A stretch of DNA of 64,000 nt from Monarcha castaneiventris obscurior. Taxonomy: Eukaryota; Chordata; Aves; Passeriformes; Monarchidae. The first letter of the stretch is position 1, and each line of letters opens with the position of its first letter. The position numbers and the translations under genes are program-made. Location of the stretch: contig JAMPIT010000437.1 of the NCBI GenBank assembly GCA_026261815.1, forward strand, positions 3,720,001 to 3,784,000, read 5' to 3'. The notes below the pieces were generated by a model that saw nothing but the letters and a program-made list of their open reading frames with translations, made no database searches and had not been told where the DNA came from. Of this stretch, positions 1-13,792 are shown piece after piece.

Positions 1-189
1 GAGAGAAAAAACCCTTGGCTTCTTCCTAGCGTGGAAACCTTTTCCCATCTCAATTTGGCTGAAAAAAAGAGCCAAGACTAACAGCCAATCTTTAGTAACA
101 TAGGGAGCCCATTCAGAAAACTGTTTAATCCCATACTTAACTGTACCTATGGATATGGGTTATGTTCAAACTTGCATGTTTTGCTGGAT

Positions 190-440
190 TTTGATGAGTT
201 TAGATGGAAACTTGAAGATCTGGAGAAGTAAGTTTGTATTAGGATGGTTGGTGAGGCACTGGCACAGGGTGCCCAGAGAAGCTGTGGCTGCCCCATCCCT
301 GGAAATGTTCGAGGGCAGGTTGGATGGGACTTGGAGCAACCTGGGATACTGGAAGGTGTCCCTGCCAACGGCAGGCAGTTGGAATGAGATGGTCTTAAAG
401 GCTCTCCTGCAATTCAAACCATTCCAAGATTCTATGATAA
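190..440 (+). mobile_element. CR1 LINE 3'-end fragment
   Basis: The block contains the recognisable CR1 series: GGTGAGGCACTGGCACAGG, a GCCCAGAGAAGCTGTGG segment, CCCCATCCCTGGAAATGTTC, GGTGTCCCTGCC, and the terminal GATTCTATGAT. The left end is diffuse. Long open frames through it are repeat artefacts, not genes. It is a degenerate, 5'-truncated copy. Confidence 0.85.
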
Positions 441-2539
441 AAGAGGGATATCCTGGATCTGATTTACTTTTGCACCACTTCAGCAGAGAAGTCCCGCATT
501 CCCATGCTCCCAGACATGCTGGATGTGTTTTGATGAGCTCACAGAAATGTGGGGCTGGCTGGGACCTGGGAGGTCAGTTAGCCAAGCTGCTGCACCGAGG
601 CCAAGACCATCCCTGACGTGTGTTTTCCTGCATAGTTATTGCAAACCTCTTCCCAAGGGACTCGCTGACTTCCCTCTTTGCATTTAGGGATTCACAACCT
701 CCATGGTTGGGAAGCTCTGCCTGACGTCCAAGCCACACCACCTCTGCCACAAACCCCACAGGATACAGAGCTGCTCATTCCCTTTCCACACCCCCCCTGG
801 AGCTGTGCCACTCTCCCAGTCCCATCCGCTGCTCAGCTCCTGTTGACCACTCTCATGGCTACACATCAAGTGACCCTGAGCTCTTTCCTCCAGGTTATTT
901 TTCTAGACTTTGTCAGACTGTGTTGAATGAGGACTCTCAAAACTCTCCCCAAATCCCCCAGGTCCAAGGTGGGGAGTTGCTGAAGGACCTGCAAATCCCA
1001 GGGGCCATGTGGGGTGACCCATTATCTGGGGGTTCTCATGCTGATATAATGGCATCGTTGTTCATAAAATAAATATACTGGGATTCAGGCATGACTCTGC
1101 CCCACAGGATCATAGAGTGATTCAATATTTTAAACTATGAAACTTGGCTTTTAACAGTTTCTGCAGGGTGCAAGGGGACTTACAAGATAGCACTGTATTA
1201 TTCACTACCATGGGCCACCTTCTGAATATTATAAACCTTAATTTACTTTTTTTATAATCTGAATGGACTTTTTAAGTATATCTAAGGGAATTGGAGTGAG
1301 GAGAAACATTGCTTAATTCAGCCATTGCATCCTTAAAGCCAGATTGGAAACATGGAAACCATATGTGAGCTTTTAGCTAATAAAATAAAATGCCAAAATG
1401 TGGCGGCTGAAGCTATTGCACCCAAAATATAATTGCACATATGCTCATTTACTCACTTATAATCAAAACATTAAAAAAAATATCTTTGATACTCAGACTA
1501 GGTGTAACTGTTGGACTAAGTTATTTTACAAAATTATTTTACATGGAAAGAATGTGCATGAGTTTTTCTAATGGCAATATGAAAAGCAAACCATATAAAT
1601 ACAGCCACACACAGCAGCAATTGATAATGTTTCACCTGAACACAAAAAAAATCCTCAAAATCCTTTAGCAAGCCAAATTTATATTCATTTTACTATAAGG
1701 TAATCTTACTTTTAGATGGCTCTAGTCTACATATTAATGGTAAATGTGTGTTTTATGCTGAGTGTTGTTTTTCTTAGTGGAACATTCATTTTTTTCTTTA
1801 CTTCAAGTCCTAAAGAGATATTTAGCCTTGCCAAGGGTGCCAGAACTGAAATCATCTCTTTGCTTTAACACTTCATCCCTCATGTCCTGACTGTCTCTAA
1901 AACATTAGTTTTAGCTGATTTTAGCCTCTCTTCAATCCAAGTTTTACTGTCCCAGAACTGATTGGAAGCCTCATGGAGATATTGAAAATGGTCTGTTTAA
2001 AAACCAGTCAGAGAAGACCCTGCTTCTCCTGCAGAGGCCAAGGATCATACTGTCCTTTTCCTCCTCCTATTTTTTGCTCTGATATCACTTGCCTAAATCC
2101 AAGGAATCTCAGCTCAGCTTGGGCAGCAGAAAAAGGATTTGCAGCATGTGGTCCCTCGGGAGATTTTTGCTGAAGCCATGAAGGGATGGGCAAAGAACAT
2201 TGACTGCATCAATCTTGGACGCCGAGGTCTAGTGCAGGCCTGAACCACTGATGGGGCCACAATAAATTCCCTTTTCCCATGGATTAGCTGTCAAGAGTGG
2301 GAAGCAGGAGGAGCAGCATTGCTCTCTGTGACCAATAGACTGCACTAAAACTTGTCTGAGCATCAGCTTCAATGCAGTGCGCAGCGAGGTGCCATTGTCT
2401 GGCTGGAAATTACAGAAGCAGCTCTTTAACTTTGGAAGCAGTGACCTTCCTGGTGCTGCCCTCGCCAGGGGCAGCCCCCTTGCCTGATCTGAAGCATCAC
2501 TCCCAAGGCCAACGCAAAATTAGCCAAAATGACTGAAAA

Positions 2540-3240
2540 AATGCATGATGTTCATGAAGAATTTGATTTTTCAATCGCCGGCACTTTATTTTTTTAGAAA
2601 CATGAGAGAAGGGGGTAAAAATTATAATGTGCCTTCTAAAAGGATGAGAGAGGAAAATTAATTAGTAGGGAAGCAATTGGATGGGAGTGTGGGTTAAGTG
2701 GCTGGCTCTGCCACTGGCTTCTTTCGCAACCATGGCCAACATCCATAATTCTTCCTCTCTCCAACCTCCATGTCCCTCCTGCCCCCATCTTCCATCTGTA
2801 CAACAGCTCCCATCTGTGAAGTGTTTCCATTGTTTGTCTCAAGGGCTTGATGGCTTTTGACTCCGTGCAGCGCGTTGCACAACGGCCTCTGGATGCGATT
2901 TTATAAACAGCAAATATAAATAGAAGACTTTTAGGGAGGCTAATGAAAAAACTTTAGGAATAATCTGTTTAAAGTGAATTTGAAAGTGAAAAGCTGACAT
3001 GCAGATGCGGTGCTGGGATATCTTTAAGACGGGCTAGCCAAGAAATTTGCCCTTGTTTATTTTCTTATGTGATAAGTTTGATAGCAAAAATGTTGGGGTT
3101 TTTTTTTAAATTATAAAATCAGATGGAGCAGCCAAAGGAATGAGTGAAGTCAGATCAAAGATGATAAATTGAGTCTGATGAGATGAAGACTTTACCTATT
3201 TCAAATACCCAACTGAAAGTCTAATTTTGCAGAAAATTCT
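2540..3240. promoter_or_regulatory. Candidate conserved non-coding element, AT-rich
   Basis: This repeat-free AT-rich block has long runs such as GAAGAATTTGATTTTTCAAT, GAAAATTAATTAGTAGGG and AATCTGTTTAAAGTGAATTT, with a TTTATAAA-like word. It looks like slowly evolving regulatory DNA rather than neutral sequence, but this is an impression of texture only. Confidence 0.25.
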
Positions 3241-3244
3241 TTCT

Positions 3245-3312
3245 TAAAAAAAAAAAAAGACACAGAGAGAGAGGAAGAAAAAAAAACACAAGAGAAATGA
3301 AAAGAAAAACAT
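3245..3312. repeat. Purine-rich low-complexity tract
   Basis: The plus strand is almost all A and G (runs of A, then GAGAGAGAGG and GAAGAAAA segments), with only a few C and T interruptions. Simple-sequence origin is likely. Confidence 0.75.
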
Positions 3313-4555
3313 GCCATAGCCAATAAGTTGTGAAAAACTCTGGAGACTGGCACTTTCAAATGCTTGGCAGGTTATTAAGCCAATTTTTATTTAGTCCACT
3401 ATAACTGTTGGAGGGTCTGTGATTCCCAACTGTTTCACATCAGAGAATGAAAACAACTATAGCCCAGCCAAGACCACATTGGTGACTGCCAGCCCCTTTA
3501 TGTGCCAAACATGAAAGCAACAAGTCCAGATGCTTTGATCCCAGCATTTTTGGATTTAGCCCAGAATGTTTTTAACTCATGTTAGGACAACATACATTAT
3601 AACTGGAAATCAATCAATAGCACTGTGACCTTCAAACGCAGTAAATGTTTGGAGTTAGTTTCTGAGCGTGTAATCTAAATTGGGGATTGGAAGTTGGAAG
3701 CAATCCTAACCTAACAGAAAAAAAAAAAAGAAAGTATATAGTTTTAAAATCTGGAGTTGCAAGGAAGCAACAAATGAAGGTTTAATTGTCTCGGGAAAGA
3801 TTATCAGGCACTGGAGATGCATCTGATGTGGAAGGGAGGGCTGGAAAAGCCCAAGGAGCAAAGCAACACCATCCACCCAAGCATGGTGGAGAAACAATAA
3901 ATGGGATGATATGGGAGAAATAAATATGGACCAGCCCCTGCCCACTCTGGACATGGTTAATCTTCACTCCACACTGAGGGTCCACAGAGCAGGGTGGCAC
4001 AAAAGGGCAAGGAGATGCCCATGGGAAACGGGCATGGAAAAAAAAATATCTATGCATCCCAGGAAGTTTATGCTCAATATCTGCATCCTGGATATTTCAC
4101 GTGGATCCTGAGTGACAGCCCTATGCTTGAGAGACTCCTTTGGCAAAGTTTGTAGCAAGGAAAAAAAAGAACAGATTTATTGCAAATACAGCTGTGTTAT
4201 AGGCCAGTCTTTAGCCTGTCTTATAGACAAACACACGATCCCTTTAACCTTCACACTGCTGCTACATCAGTGGAGCAACACCTGATGTGCACGGATTTAA
4301 ATCAAGGTCTGACCTCTACAGGGAAGAAGTGGCTTCAAAAGGTAATTAAAATAATTTAATCTCTTTTTCTTTTTTTTCTTCTGCAATATGATTTAATTGT
4401 ACTGCCACTAAATACCAGTCTAGACAAGGTCTTGTTAAAAGCTTTAAAATCCCTCAGTAGTTTTACCTATTAGTGATGGTGACTAGCTGTTGGCATGTGG
4501 ACCAAGCTCACACAAAGCTCTCTTATAGCAGTGCCCCCAAACCCTATCACAAGGA

Positions 4556-4605
4556 ATAAAAAAAATAAAAAAAAAAAAAAAGAAAAAAGAAAGAAAAAAT
4601 TAGGA
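4556..4605. repeat. A-rich low-complexity tract
   Basis: About 50 bp of nearly pure A with scattered T and G. Probably slippage-derived or an old retroposed poly(A) tail; no adjacent retrocopy was recognised. Confidence 0.85.
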
Positions 4606-5175
4606 ATAAAAGGTATTTTCCAGCTAGAAAAGCAAGCTGGTTTTAGCAAATATGAAATCTGTAATAGTGCAAATCACAAACTGTCAAACAGCTCTGTCAA
4701 TAAAATACCAACCCATGCCCAGCCTGGTGGTCACCTGCAGTTGTGGAGACACAGGAACAGTGGTGATGGCAAAAAGGTGTCCATCCTTGTAGTATCATGC
4801 AGGGAAAGGGGACAGCCAGGGTCACTGGGCACATGGAAACCACTGGGAGAGGACACAGTGCCCTCAGCCTGGAGTATCCCCTGCCAGTGGGAAAACCCCT
4901 GTCCCAGTGAACATGGCGTGCAGGTGATGCCTTCTCTACAGGCTACAAGGAACTTCAGAGTTACACTCTAAGCAGTACAGAATTTGAAAAATATAAAAGT
5001 TAAAACCTAAGGCATCACAGGAGCAGGGCTGGGGAGTGAAGGAGATCCTGGGAAGTGAGTCTGGGGGCAGGCAGAGGCAGTATCACCCCTGGGCTGAGCC
5101 TGGGGGTGGTTGTGTGAGCACCAAACCCCTGTCAGAAGGCGCTGACGGCAGAGCCACTGCATCCCTCGTGGTTTT

Positions 5176-5320
5176 GCTTTTACTTCTCCCACCTGGGCTT
5201 CTCAGCTTTTACTTCTCCCACCTGGGCTTCTCACACCTGTATTCCTCACACCTCAACCTCTCACACCTGTATTCCTCACACCTCGACCTCTCACACCTCT
5301 ATTCCTCACACCCGTACTCC
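5176..5320. repeat. Minisatellite: two 29-bp units then three 30-bp units
   Basis: Two nearly identical 29-bp copies (starting GCTTTTACTTCTCCCACC at 5176 and 5205) lead into three 30-bp copies at 5231-5260, 5261-5290 and 5291-5320. Each 30-bp copy starts TCACACCTSTATTCC and has a related second half, so a 15-bp substructure is visible. An open frame through it yields a repeated SHLYSSHL peptide, which I regard as an artefact. Confidence 0.9.
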
Positions 5321-8300
5321 CTGTGCCCTCTAAGCACAGGATCAGCCCTCACCCTCTCTCCTTTCCCAGTGCACCGTATTCTCAGTGGCCCATTTATAAG
5401 AAAAGGAAAGATGCATCAAGTGTCACAGGGGATCCAAAAGTGTTTTCATGTGCCTCCAGCCCTTCACTGCCAGAAAAAGCACTTTTTGTCAATACTAAGA
5501 GAAAATAACATGGTGGTGGATAATTGCCCTCGTTTGTCAGTCTGAGCTGATGACTTTCCCGTTTCATTTCCTCCTGTGTAATGTTATAGGGGACATATAT
5601 GAGATATTCAGCAAGGACTGAAGCAGGGAAGTCTGCAGGAGTGTTTAGTGGGAGGTCAGGAATTTTTAAGAGGTATTATTACAAGGCGGTGTGGTTTGGG
5701 TCATGTTTCTTGTAGACATCTTGTCAGGAAACTTTTTGAATAATAAATTATAATCTTCTTATATATTGTACAAGCTTATTAAACTTAATCTTTAAACATA
5801 AAGCTGAATTTTGAAAATATCATCAGACAAGCTCAGAAACTAAACAAACAACATAGAAACATAAAAAAGAAGAGAAATAAAACATATGCTGGCCAGAGTT
5901 TTAGAGACAGTAGCCCCAGCACAGCAGATTTTAATTAGCAGCTACCTGCAGTGGCAGTGGCCTGGGATGAAATGTTTTGATGTGTGTAAATGTTTCTATA
6001 AAACAGTTGAAGCTTTCTTAGATCCTATATCATTTTTTTCCTGAGCATTGTGGTTTTCCAGCATGGACATTTCACAGACTGGGATCTCAGGAAGATCTGA
6101 AGTCTTTGCTTTCTGTCTTTGTTTCTCCAATAGTAAATTGAGGATACTCATATTTACTTACTATGAAAGGCTCTTAGTGCTTCCAAAAACCCAGTATTTA
6201 ATGACTGGGTAGGACCAGCAGTTGTGGTAGCAAGAGTTGAAGGAACAATCTTACCATAAATCCTTCTCACACTTGGACTTGAAAAATAACTCCATATATA
6301 ATGATACAGATTTCCTATTTCAAATATTTCTGCTGTGCCATCTTTTGTTAAAAATATTCTCGAGCTTAACCACAGACCTTTTTCAGAAGTGTAAAGCAAG
6401 CAATTTCTGTTCGTTCTGCCAAGGGCCTCCTGCAAATGGCAGGGCACTGCTGAGTCTGACTTACCCAAGGCACTTTACAAACTGAATTCTTCAAGGTGGC
6501 TTGGTGAGCAAAGCTCCAGCTCTGCTGGGATTTCCTCATGGCAGGATCTTGGCTCTGGTTTCCATGTGAGGAAATTTGCTTTATCATCACCTCTTCCCTT
6601 CCAGATGGGTCAGGACTGCACAAAATCATGGCAAAAAGCAGTGATGGAATCACTGACATCACTTTGTGTCCCAAAAAGACATAGGATTATGAGGTGGGCC
6701 TTGAAGAGTTTCTGGAGAAGGAGGAGATGCCCAACACCACAATCATCCCTTGTTCATCCCAAGAGAGTGACTTCATGGCACAGAAAGTGATGGAAAGGCA
6801 GGACCAATGCAGTCTGTGAGTCAGGACTTCATGGTAAGGGCTGACAATGTCTGCTAAAGTCAGGAGGAAGTCCATCTTCCTGAGCACAGTCTGACTTAGG
6901 TAATTTCTAAAGGCTGAGGTGTGCTTGGAGTCCTTTACATAAATGCTGCCCCAAGTCAGGCAGATGGCTGCTGATTCTGCTTAAAGGAATGGCAGCAAAT
7001 TACTGGGATAGCCCCTAATTTGTGTGCACTGTGGATTTAAATGGGAGGGACAATCTGTATAAGGGTGTTTACCTGTGTCCCACCTCCTGTGCCCCTGATG
7101 CTCATTTCTGAGCTCGTATTTCTGCCTTGAATTCCCTGGAGCCCAAAATGAAAGATCTTGTCTTGCAGTCTACACCTCCCCCCACATCTCCAGGGAGGTC
7201 ACCCCATCCCATGGATTTGGATGCAGAGGATGCACCATGTCCTCTCCTGATTCACAGCTACACAGTCCAGCCCTGCCCCACGTTGCCAGCTGGCACCTGG
7301 TGAGCAGGTAATATTTATAGAGATATAAATCAGGGAGCCCCTTTCCAACGTAAATAGTACCAAAAGGATTTGACCCTAGGTACTAATTTCCTGTCTTAAT
7401 CCGTAGTCTAATAGAGTGTTCTTGTAAAATTCAAATTTTCTTCAAAAGTGCCTTTTTTCAAACTCTTGATGGAGGTCGGTGCAATGATGGATTGTGAATT
7501 GCCAGCCCCAGAGTGAGGGTGGATGTGATTCAGGTAATTATGTTGTAGGCACTGTTACATATTAGAGGTAACTACAGATTTGTATTTTCTGCTGTGTCAC
7601 ATTTAATTGGTGGCTCTTAGAGTCATGTCAGAACTGAAGACACACAGAGCTTTTTAATGGGAAATCTGATCTCACCTGGGGGCATCTTCTCTCTGCAGTC
7701 ATTCTTCTCTATCCCAGGGTATATTTGTGTTCATCAGTATCACAGCAGCTCTTGATGAAAAAAAAAATCTCCAGTGATCATGAGGAGATGCTAGGAGGCC
7801 TAGGTTGAATGGGCATTTGGAGAAGACAATACAGGGAATATCCTGGAACGAGGAGTTTATTCTCTGTGTTCCTAATTATCTGTGCTTGAATTTCTGTCCA
7901 TCTCTGCCTATTTTTGTAAGCTCTCCAAGATAAGAAGTAGTACACTATATTGGTACAGAGATGACCACATTGGCTCTCGTCTCATTTTTGGTTCTGTTGG
8001 TCTTCCTATAACACAAATAATAACTATGGAATACTACCAGACACTGGGGATTCTTTAAAAATTTTATTTCAAAGTGAGATCCAGATCCAGGCTTAGAACA
8101 AGAATTTCTGGCACGGGCACAGAACAGGAAAGGGAATTGTACAATCCTTTAATTAACCATGGACCAGGCAAGATACGTTGGCAAATCCCGCTGAGAAGCC
8201 GCTGATTCCAGCAGTGCTCTACAAGGGGACCTTGCATTCTCCTGGAGGAAACATCCTTGCAGCTGAACCACACAGCTCATCAGCCCCACATAACTGGCTG

Positions 8301-11300
8301 GATTTATCCTCTGCAAATTCTCATCCCCATGTACAGTCAGTCCAATGTTGTAAAGCTTGTGAAATTTGATGGGCTCACAGCACGAGGCAGTTTAGCTGCC
8401 GCTATATGAGATCCCCATCTATGTTCAGGTTTATTGAAAACCTTATGTCCATCTGTTTCTAGATGCTCCTTTCATGTTCCTCATCTCTTTAGGCTCTCTT
8501 TTCCAAAGAGTTCACTGGATCCATGTGGACTTAATAAGCGATTTTGGGGTGTGCGTATAAGCGCAAGGACCGGGATGTCTTGTTTCATAAAAGTCTGTCA
8601 CTGATTTATTCCTCCTTCTGCTGCCCTGCTTCCTGTTCATTTCTCCTCGCACTTCCAGAGCGAGGAACGCTGTTTACATTAAGGATGTTTCTTGTGTTTA
8701 CAGATGGGGCGGCATTTGTAAATGATTCCAAAGAGTTGTTGTTTCCAAGGAGCCTCTTCAGGCTTTCAAGAAGGGCTCTTACCATGTTAGTGCTTCGTGC
8801 TCACTGTTTGTTTTAAATTTGTTTTATATGTCCTAAAAACATCCCATGAGACTGGCCAACTCCTGATGCTGTTATAACCTCCCTCCCCACCATTTTGTGA
8901 TGGCTGGACAGCCAGGAATGCATGTGGACACTGGATCCAGCAGTGTTTGTCTTCTCCGTGTGTGGAATCGAGTGTGGCACTCAGGGGGGTTTATTTCAGA
9001 TAGGCATCGTTCCACCTCCTCTCTCTCCCCCATGTGTGTTGAGTCTCTACATCATGACTGGGAGCACTGGAGTTTTATAAAAGCACTTATTTGTCCTTCA
9101 GGAGAAAGAGCAAAACCACACTAGTTTTGTGTTTCATTGCTTTGCATTCTTCGTCTTTTGAGTTCTACTTGAAAGACACATTTTTTGTTTTGGACATTTT
9201 CAAGTTAATTAAAAATATAATCCAGGAATAGATCAGCCAGTGGCATGGCTCCTCCTGGAAGTCCTTCTGCCACTCATGGTGGAGTTTGTCCTTCTCTTGA
9301 CATCTGAACCGTAGAGGCACACTGGAAATAAACACATTTATCAGCTAGATGTGCATGCACTTGTCATGGAAGAGTGGACACAAATTTGAATCGACTGCCA
9401 TCCTTTTTATCTTGGGATGCAGGGGGATATATTTTCCCTACCATCTTGACATAGTTTTGCATAGCCTAAAATAAAAAGCACATGTTTTCATGACGGCGAA
9501 GTGCACCGATATCTAAACTGTCAAAGAGGAACAGCAACCAAGCCAAATATCTTTGGTTAAATGAGGCAGGAATTCCAAGCTGAGCACTGTTGATGAAGAA
9601 AATGCCAAATTCACTGTCATTACTTGTAGTTTTTTTATAAAAGAGGAGCGTTTTTGGCTGATCTCAGCGGACAAATCTAACCTGGAGCCTTGCTGAGCCA
9701 GTGAAACCTGCAAATGCATGTGGCAGCTGGCAGAAAGGAGCTGATGGTTTTTGGAACACCTCCCCTAAGCAGGAGCATTTCTATGTTTTCTAAGTCAAGC
9801 ATTCAGCTCCTACTTGTTTAACAACTTTATTTAAATTATGCTAGACCTTGTTTCTTGGATGAGATGGAAAACTGAGGTCTTAACCTCCTGTTTTACGGAT
9901 TTTTTTTTTTAATCCAATTTTAAACTTCATGATGCCCAACGTTCTTACTAAATTGCTGACACTTATACTCAGTCAAATCCTGGGGGAGTTTTTTAACCAT
10001 TTCTTCTCCAATGTAAATTTCCCTGGAAGGAATTGAACTCAGAAGAAATATTTGTCTGAACAAGCACAGTGGGAGAAGTCTTAAAAGACTGCACTTGCTG
10101 GAGCTTCTTATGCTTGTGAGAACTGTGGAAAGTAACTAAAGTCACTAAACAGGTATTTAAAACCTCAGTTTTGTCAAAAACCATTTCTATTTGGAGATAT
10201 GTACAGAGAAACAGTTGTAACCTGAAACATGGAGAAGTTACAGAGTTTATTTAGAGAAGAATTTTGAATTAAACACAGAAACCTTCCTAGGTGTGGGTTT
10301 AATGCACACAATTTAATTTTTAAACATAATCCATGAGCCAAACTATAGGTAGAGCTGCTGGTGCTGAAATGTTATACAGGAAAAGGTCTGAAAGGAGCTG
10401 ATACTTGTGTGATAATGCAGCTTTGGGTACTTGATTATTCTTTCCATTTCTGTTTTTACTATGCTCCATTACCAGTAAAATATGCAATGTCAGTCCAGCT
10501 CTACCGGTTTTGAAGTGCTGCTTGAGAATTGTAGGAATCTTTTGGCAGGAAAAATGTATCTTTCATATGAAATTCTATAACTATCAAGATAAGTTTTTAA
10601 AATATTTTCTTTCTCAAAGAAATGCAGACCAAGCACTGCGCTGCAAATTGACACTTGTCATGAAGCAATGAGCCCAAGCTGCCCAAAAGCAAAGTGAAGA
10701 GGCTACAAGTCCATAAATTTGCTGTTATCTGAGTGCCTTTCAAAAAGGTACTTGAACTGATTTGTATTCTTGGAAATACCATTTTCTGGGTCGACACTGT
10801 AGGATGATGCTGCCAAAAAGCTCCTCATCCTTCTGGGGAAAGTGGCAGTTCAGATGTGGATGTGCCTGACTGACACGAGCTGTAATCCCCACTTTGGTCT
10901 GACAGCAGCTCCCTGGAGGTTGCCAACCTTTGGGATTCAGTTCCTGCTGCAATGGATTTGAGCAGGAGGTCCTTAGAGAGTCAGTTTTCAAGGCCCTTGA
11001 CCATCCACGCCTTGAGTTTTAATATTATTCCTGCAAGAACCTCTGATGTAAGGCACCTTTGATGTAAAGGGAAAGTTGGGTTCTCTCTCAGCCATTATGG
11101 GAAATATTATCTTTCAAAAGAAGGGCAGCATTTACATCTTTAAAAAATCAGTTCAAGATCAGAAGCAATGACTTCCAATGCTATTTTTCTTTCAAGTTTT
11201 CAGTACCCTGAACCATCTGATCTCACCCAATAATGCTGCAGCACTTCAGTTGATCAGTTCCTAGGTAGCCTCCACTGAGATGTATTTGGGTAAGGTACCA

Positions 11301-13120
11301 TGTCATGACAATATTTTTTGTGGTGGACAATTTTCTGACATTTGATTGCCCTGGGTAAGACATTTTTGGTGAATCATTATACCAAAATGCAAAGAAGGTA
11401 ACTTGAGAAAGATGCTTATGTTTCTGTAGCACTTTGCAGCAGATGTCTCCTATTTACTGCTTTATTTTATTGCTTAATGACTGGATCTCAAGTAATTGAA
11501 CGATTTGACAGATATTTATTTGTAAAACGTGATTCATTTAGTCAGACATTGTGAAACAGTTTCATGCCAGTTCTAGAGATTTTGGTGGAACTTTCTAAAG
11601 ATGCAAATATTCAAGTAAATTGCTCATGTCAGTAGCACATCCACTTTTTACTGTTCTTTACTGCACACAAATATTTGAGTTGACAAAAAAGCGCTGGTGA
11701 ACAGACTACAGGGACTTCTGAACTTTAATCAACCACAAGCACTGGCAGAGTTCAGAAGTAATTTCCTAACTATGAATCACCTGCAGACAATGAATCACAT
11801 TCTGGAGAAGATTGCCAAATAAAACAAGCCATCATGTATAGCTCGCATTGACTGGACTATGGAAAGGCCTTTGATTCACCTAGCTGAAAGAGAAGATGTG
11901 ATGAAAGCACTGAAATAAAGGCATAAAAGAATGTAGGAATCCCAAACCACATCTGCTAGCAGTGAATGGTGACATTTAAGTTCGACAAGGAAGATAAAAG
12001 AAAGCGAGACTAAGCAAAATAGCAGGCAAGGAGACACTATCTTACTGGAAAAGACTTGCCTGGAGAAGAACTTCACAAAGCATTTCTGGGAAGAAGACCT
12101 TAGCTTAACTTCAACCATATGTGCAAGCTCAGATTTCGGCTGTGATGGAGCAGTTGTCTTTGCTGAACTGGCCAATGATCTCCAGGCGAGTTTTAGGGGA
12201 ATTTGAAGTGGAGGGAGAGCAGGGAAGACAAATAGCAGGGGAAGGCTGTGGGGAGAAGACGCTCTCCCAGTCAGTCTGGTGCTTGCTGAAGTGAAGAGAA
12301 AGCTTCTCCAGGGATTCCACAGGCCAAACTCCTGCTGCTGGAGAAGACGTGTTAGGTTTCCACCTCAAACAGGAAGGGACCAAGAGTTTGGGTGCTAACA
12401 ATAAAAAAAGGACGGGATCTTGTATAATGTTTTTCAGAGACAGCGCTGAATAAAGCGATAGTGAAATAGGAGAAGAAACCAAAAACTTCCTGGAGACTGT
12501 AAAGAATCACACATAAGACTAAGTCCTACCACAAGGAAAAGAAATAGAAGAAGGGATAAAATTGACTTTTTTTTTTCACTATTTTATTTCATATGAGAGG
12601 TCTTTGGCCATGCTCTCCCGAGCAGTGAGACAATAGCTGGTAAAGCAATGACAGCGGAAGCAACGAGAGCCCTGCAATTATCTCCACTTTGATGATTCCC
12701 CTCTGGTTGTGCCAGTATTCAATAAACCCTCAAATTGCATGCTGTAGCAGGAGAGTGAATTTACTGCAGCCAAAATCATATGAGTGCAATGAATCAAGAC
12801 AGCCTTTCCTCGCTGCTCAGGTCTGGCTCGTGCGTTCCACTCCACAGACCAACATATACTGGAAAAAAGGGTAAAGCTGGATTCCAAAATCCTTGTAGTA
12901 CCTACCAGCTAACAGAGAGACACTGCCAGCACAAGGAGGTCAAAATTGGTACTTCTGCCTTGGTTTAGCTCTTGGATGTTACTCAGCTTCTCAAACAGAA
13001 TTGGGTGAAAAACTGAATTTGCTTCACAGAAAGAGCTGTGGTAGCCCAGCGCTGAGGTGCTGGGCGGTAAAAAGCCCTCTTACAGGGGACTTTACAGACA
13101 TCCAGCCTTATTTCCAGCTG
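5321..13120. other. Intergenic, no gene seen
   Basis: Mixed AT-rich sequence without recognisable coding exons or repeats. The open frames near 6.2-6.8 kb overlap on both strands and match no family I know. Confidence 0.7.
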
Positions 13121-13412
13121 GCGACTGGCCCTTTGCTTCGATTTGTTTTGAAGAAGTGCGGTCTGAGCCGAGGCACCGTGAGCACTTCCCCGCGCAGCCA
13201 CGAGAGAGCAGCCGGCAATTAGGGCTGGAGGGCTCCGGCTGCTCCGCGGAGGACAGAAATCACCCGCACCGCTCCGAGAAACCCTGCGAGCAGCTCCCTC
13301 CTCTCCTTGTGCTCTTTAAATAAAATTTGAGCTAGCAATGCAAGCCCGGGTTAACCAAACCCGTGCTCCTTGTTTGGAGTCGCTGCGAGGTCCAGCCGTG
13401 AATCGGCGCGTG
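13121..13412. promoter_or_regulatory. CpG-rich island in the intergenic desert
   Basis: By eye there are about two dozen CpG dinucleotides in roughly 290 bp, including GCGCG, CCGCGC and CCGCGG clusters, while flanking kilobases are nearly CpG-free. A weaker CpG-containing shoulder runs to about 13760. A TATA-like TTTAAATAAAA lies at about 13315. No convincing coding exon was found; several short overlapping open frames follow from base composition. It could be an unannotated promoter, lncRNA start or enhancer. Confidence 0.5.
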
Positions 13413-13792
13413 GATGGGGAGGAGGCTGTGGATGCTGCCCTGGAGCAGGGGATGGGGGAGTTTGTCCCCTGGCTTAGGATATTCTTGTTCAAAGCCAAAG
13501 GCTGTCTAATGGCTGCTGGCAACATCGACAGCCTTTTCACGGCGGCAGCTCTGTGCCTAAAAGTCTAAAAGTTAAGTTGTCCATTTTCCTGCGCGCTGAG
13601 TAATGCTCAGGCATTGGGTGATCAAAGCGCCTGCCCCACGAAATGCAGCTGAAGTAAGTTTTCCGCACTTTATTTCTCACATGTTAGATACATTGATAGA
13701 GACAAGAAATGTCGTGTGGGCAAGCAGGCACGGGGAGGGGGCCTGGGGGGGTCTCTCGCCTGCTGCTGTCCCCGCCAGGGCACGTTCCATCG

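Larger units (their letters stand above)
441..5175. other. Intergenic, no gene seen
   Basis: Apart from the candidate non-coding element at 2.5-3.2 kb and the A/purine-rich tracts, I see no exon with a recognisable product, RNA gene or intact mobile element. Open frames are short and lack family resemblance. Confidence 0.7.

Noticed and set aside
149..616. 155-codon plus-strand open frame
   Set aside because: It passes through a degenerate CR1 3' end, and the translated product is not the CR1 protein.
5036..5545. 169-codon open frame with repeated SHLYSSHL peptide
   Set aside because: The peptide repeat simply mirrors the minisatellite, which has a period divisible by three. No gene context.
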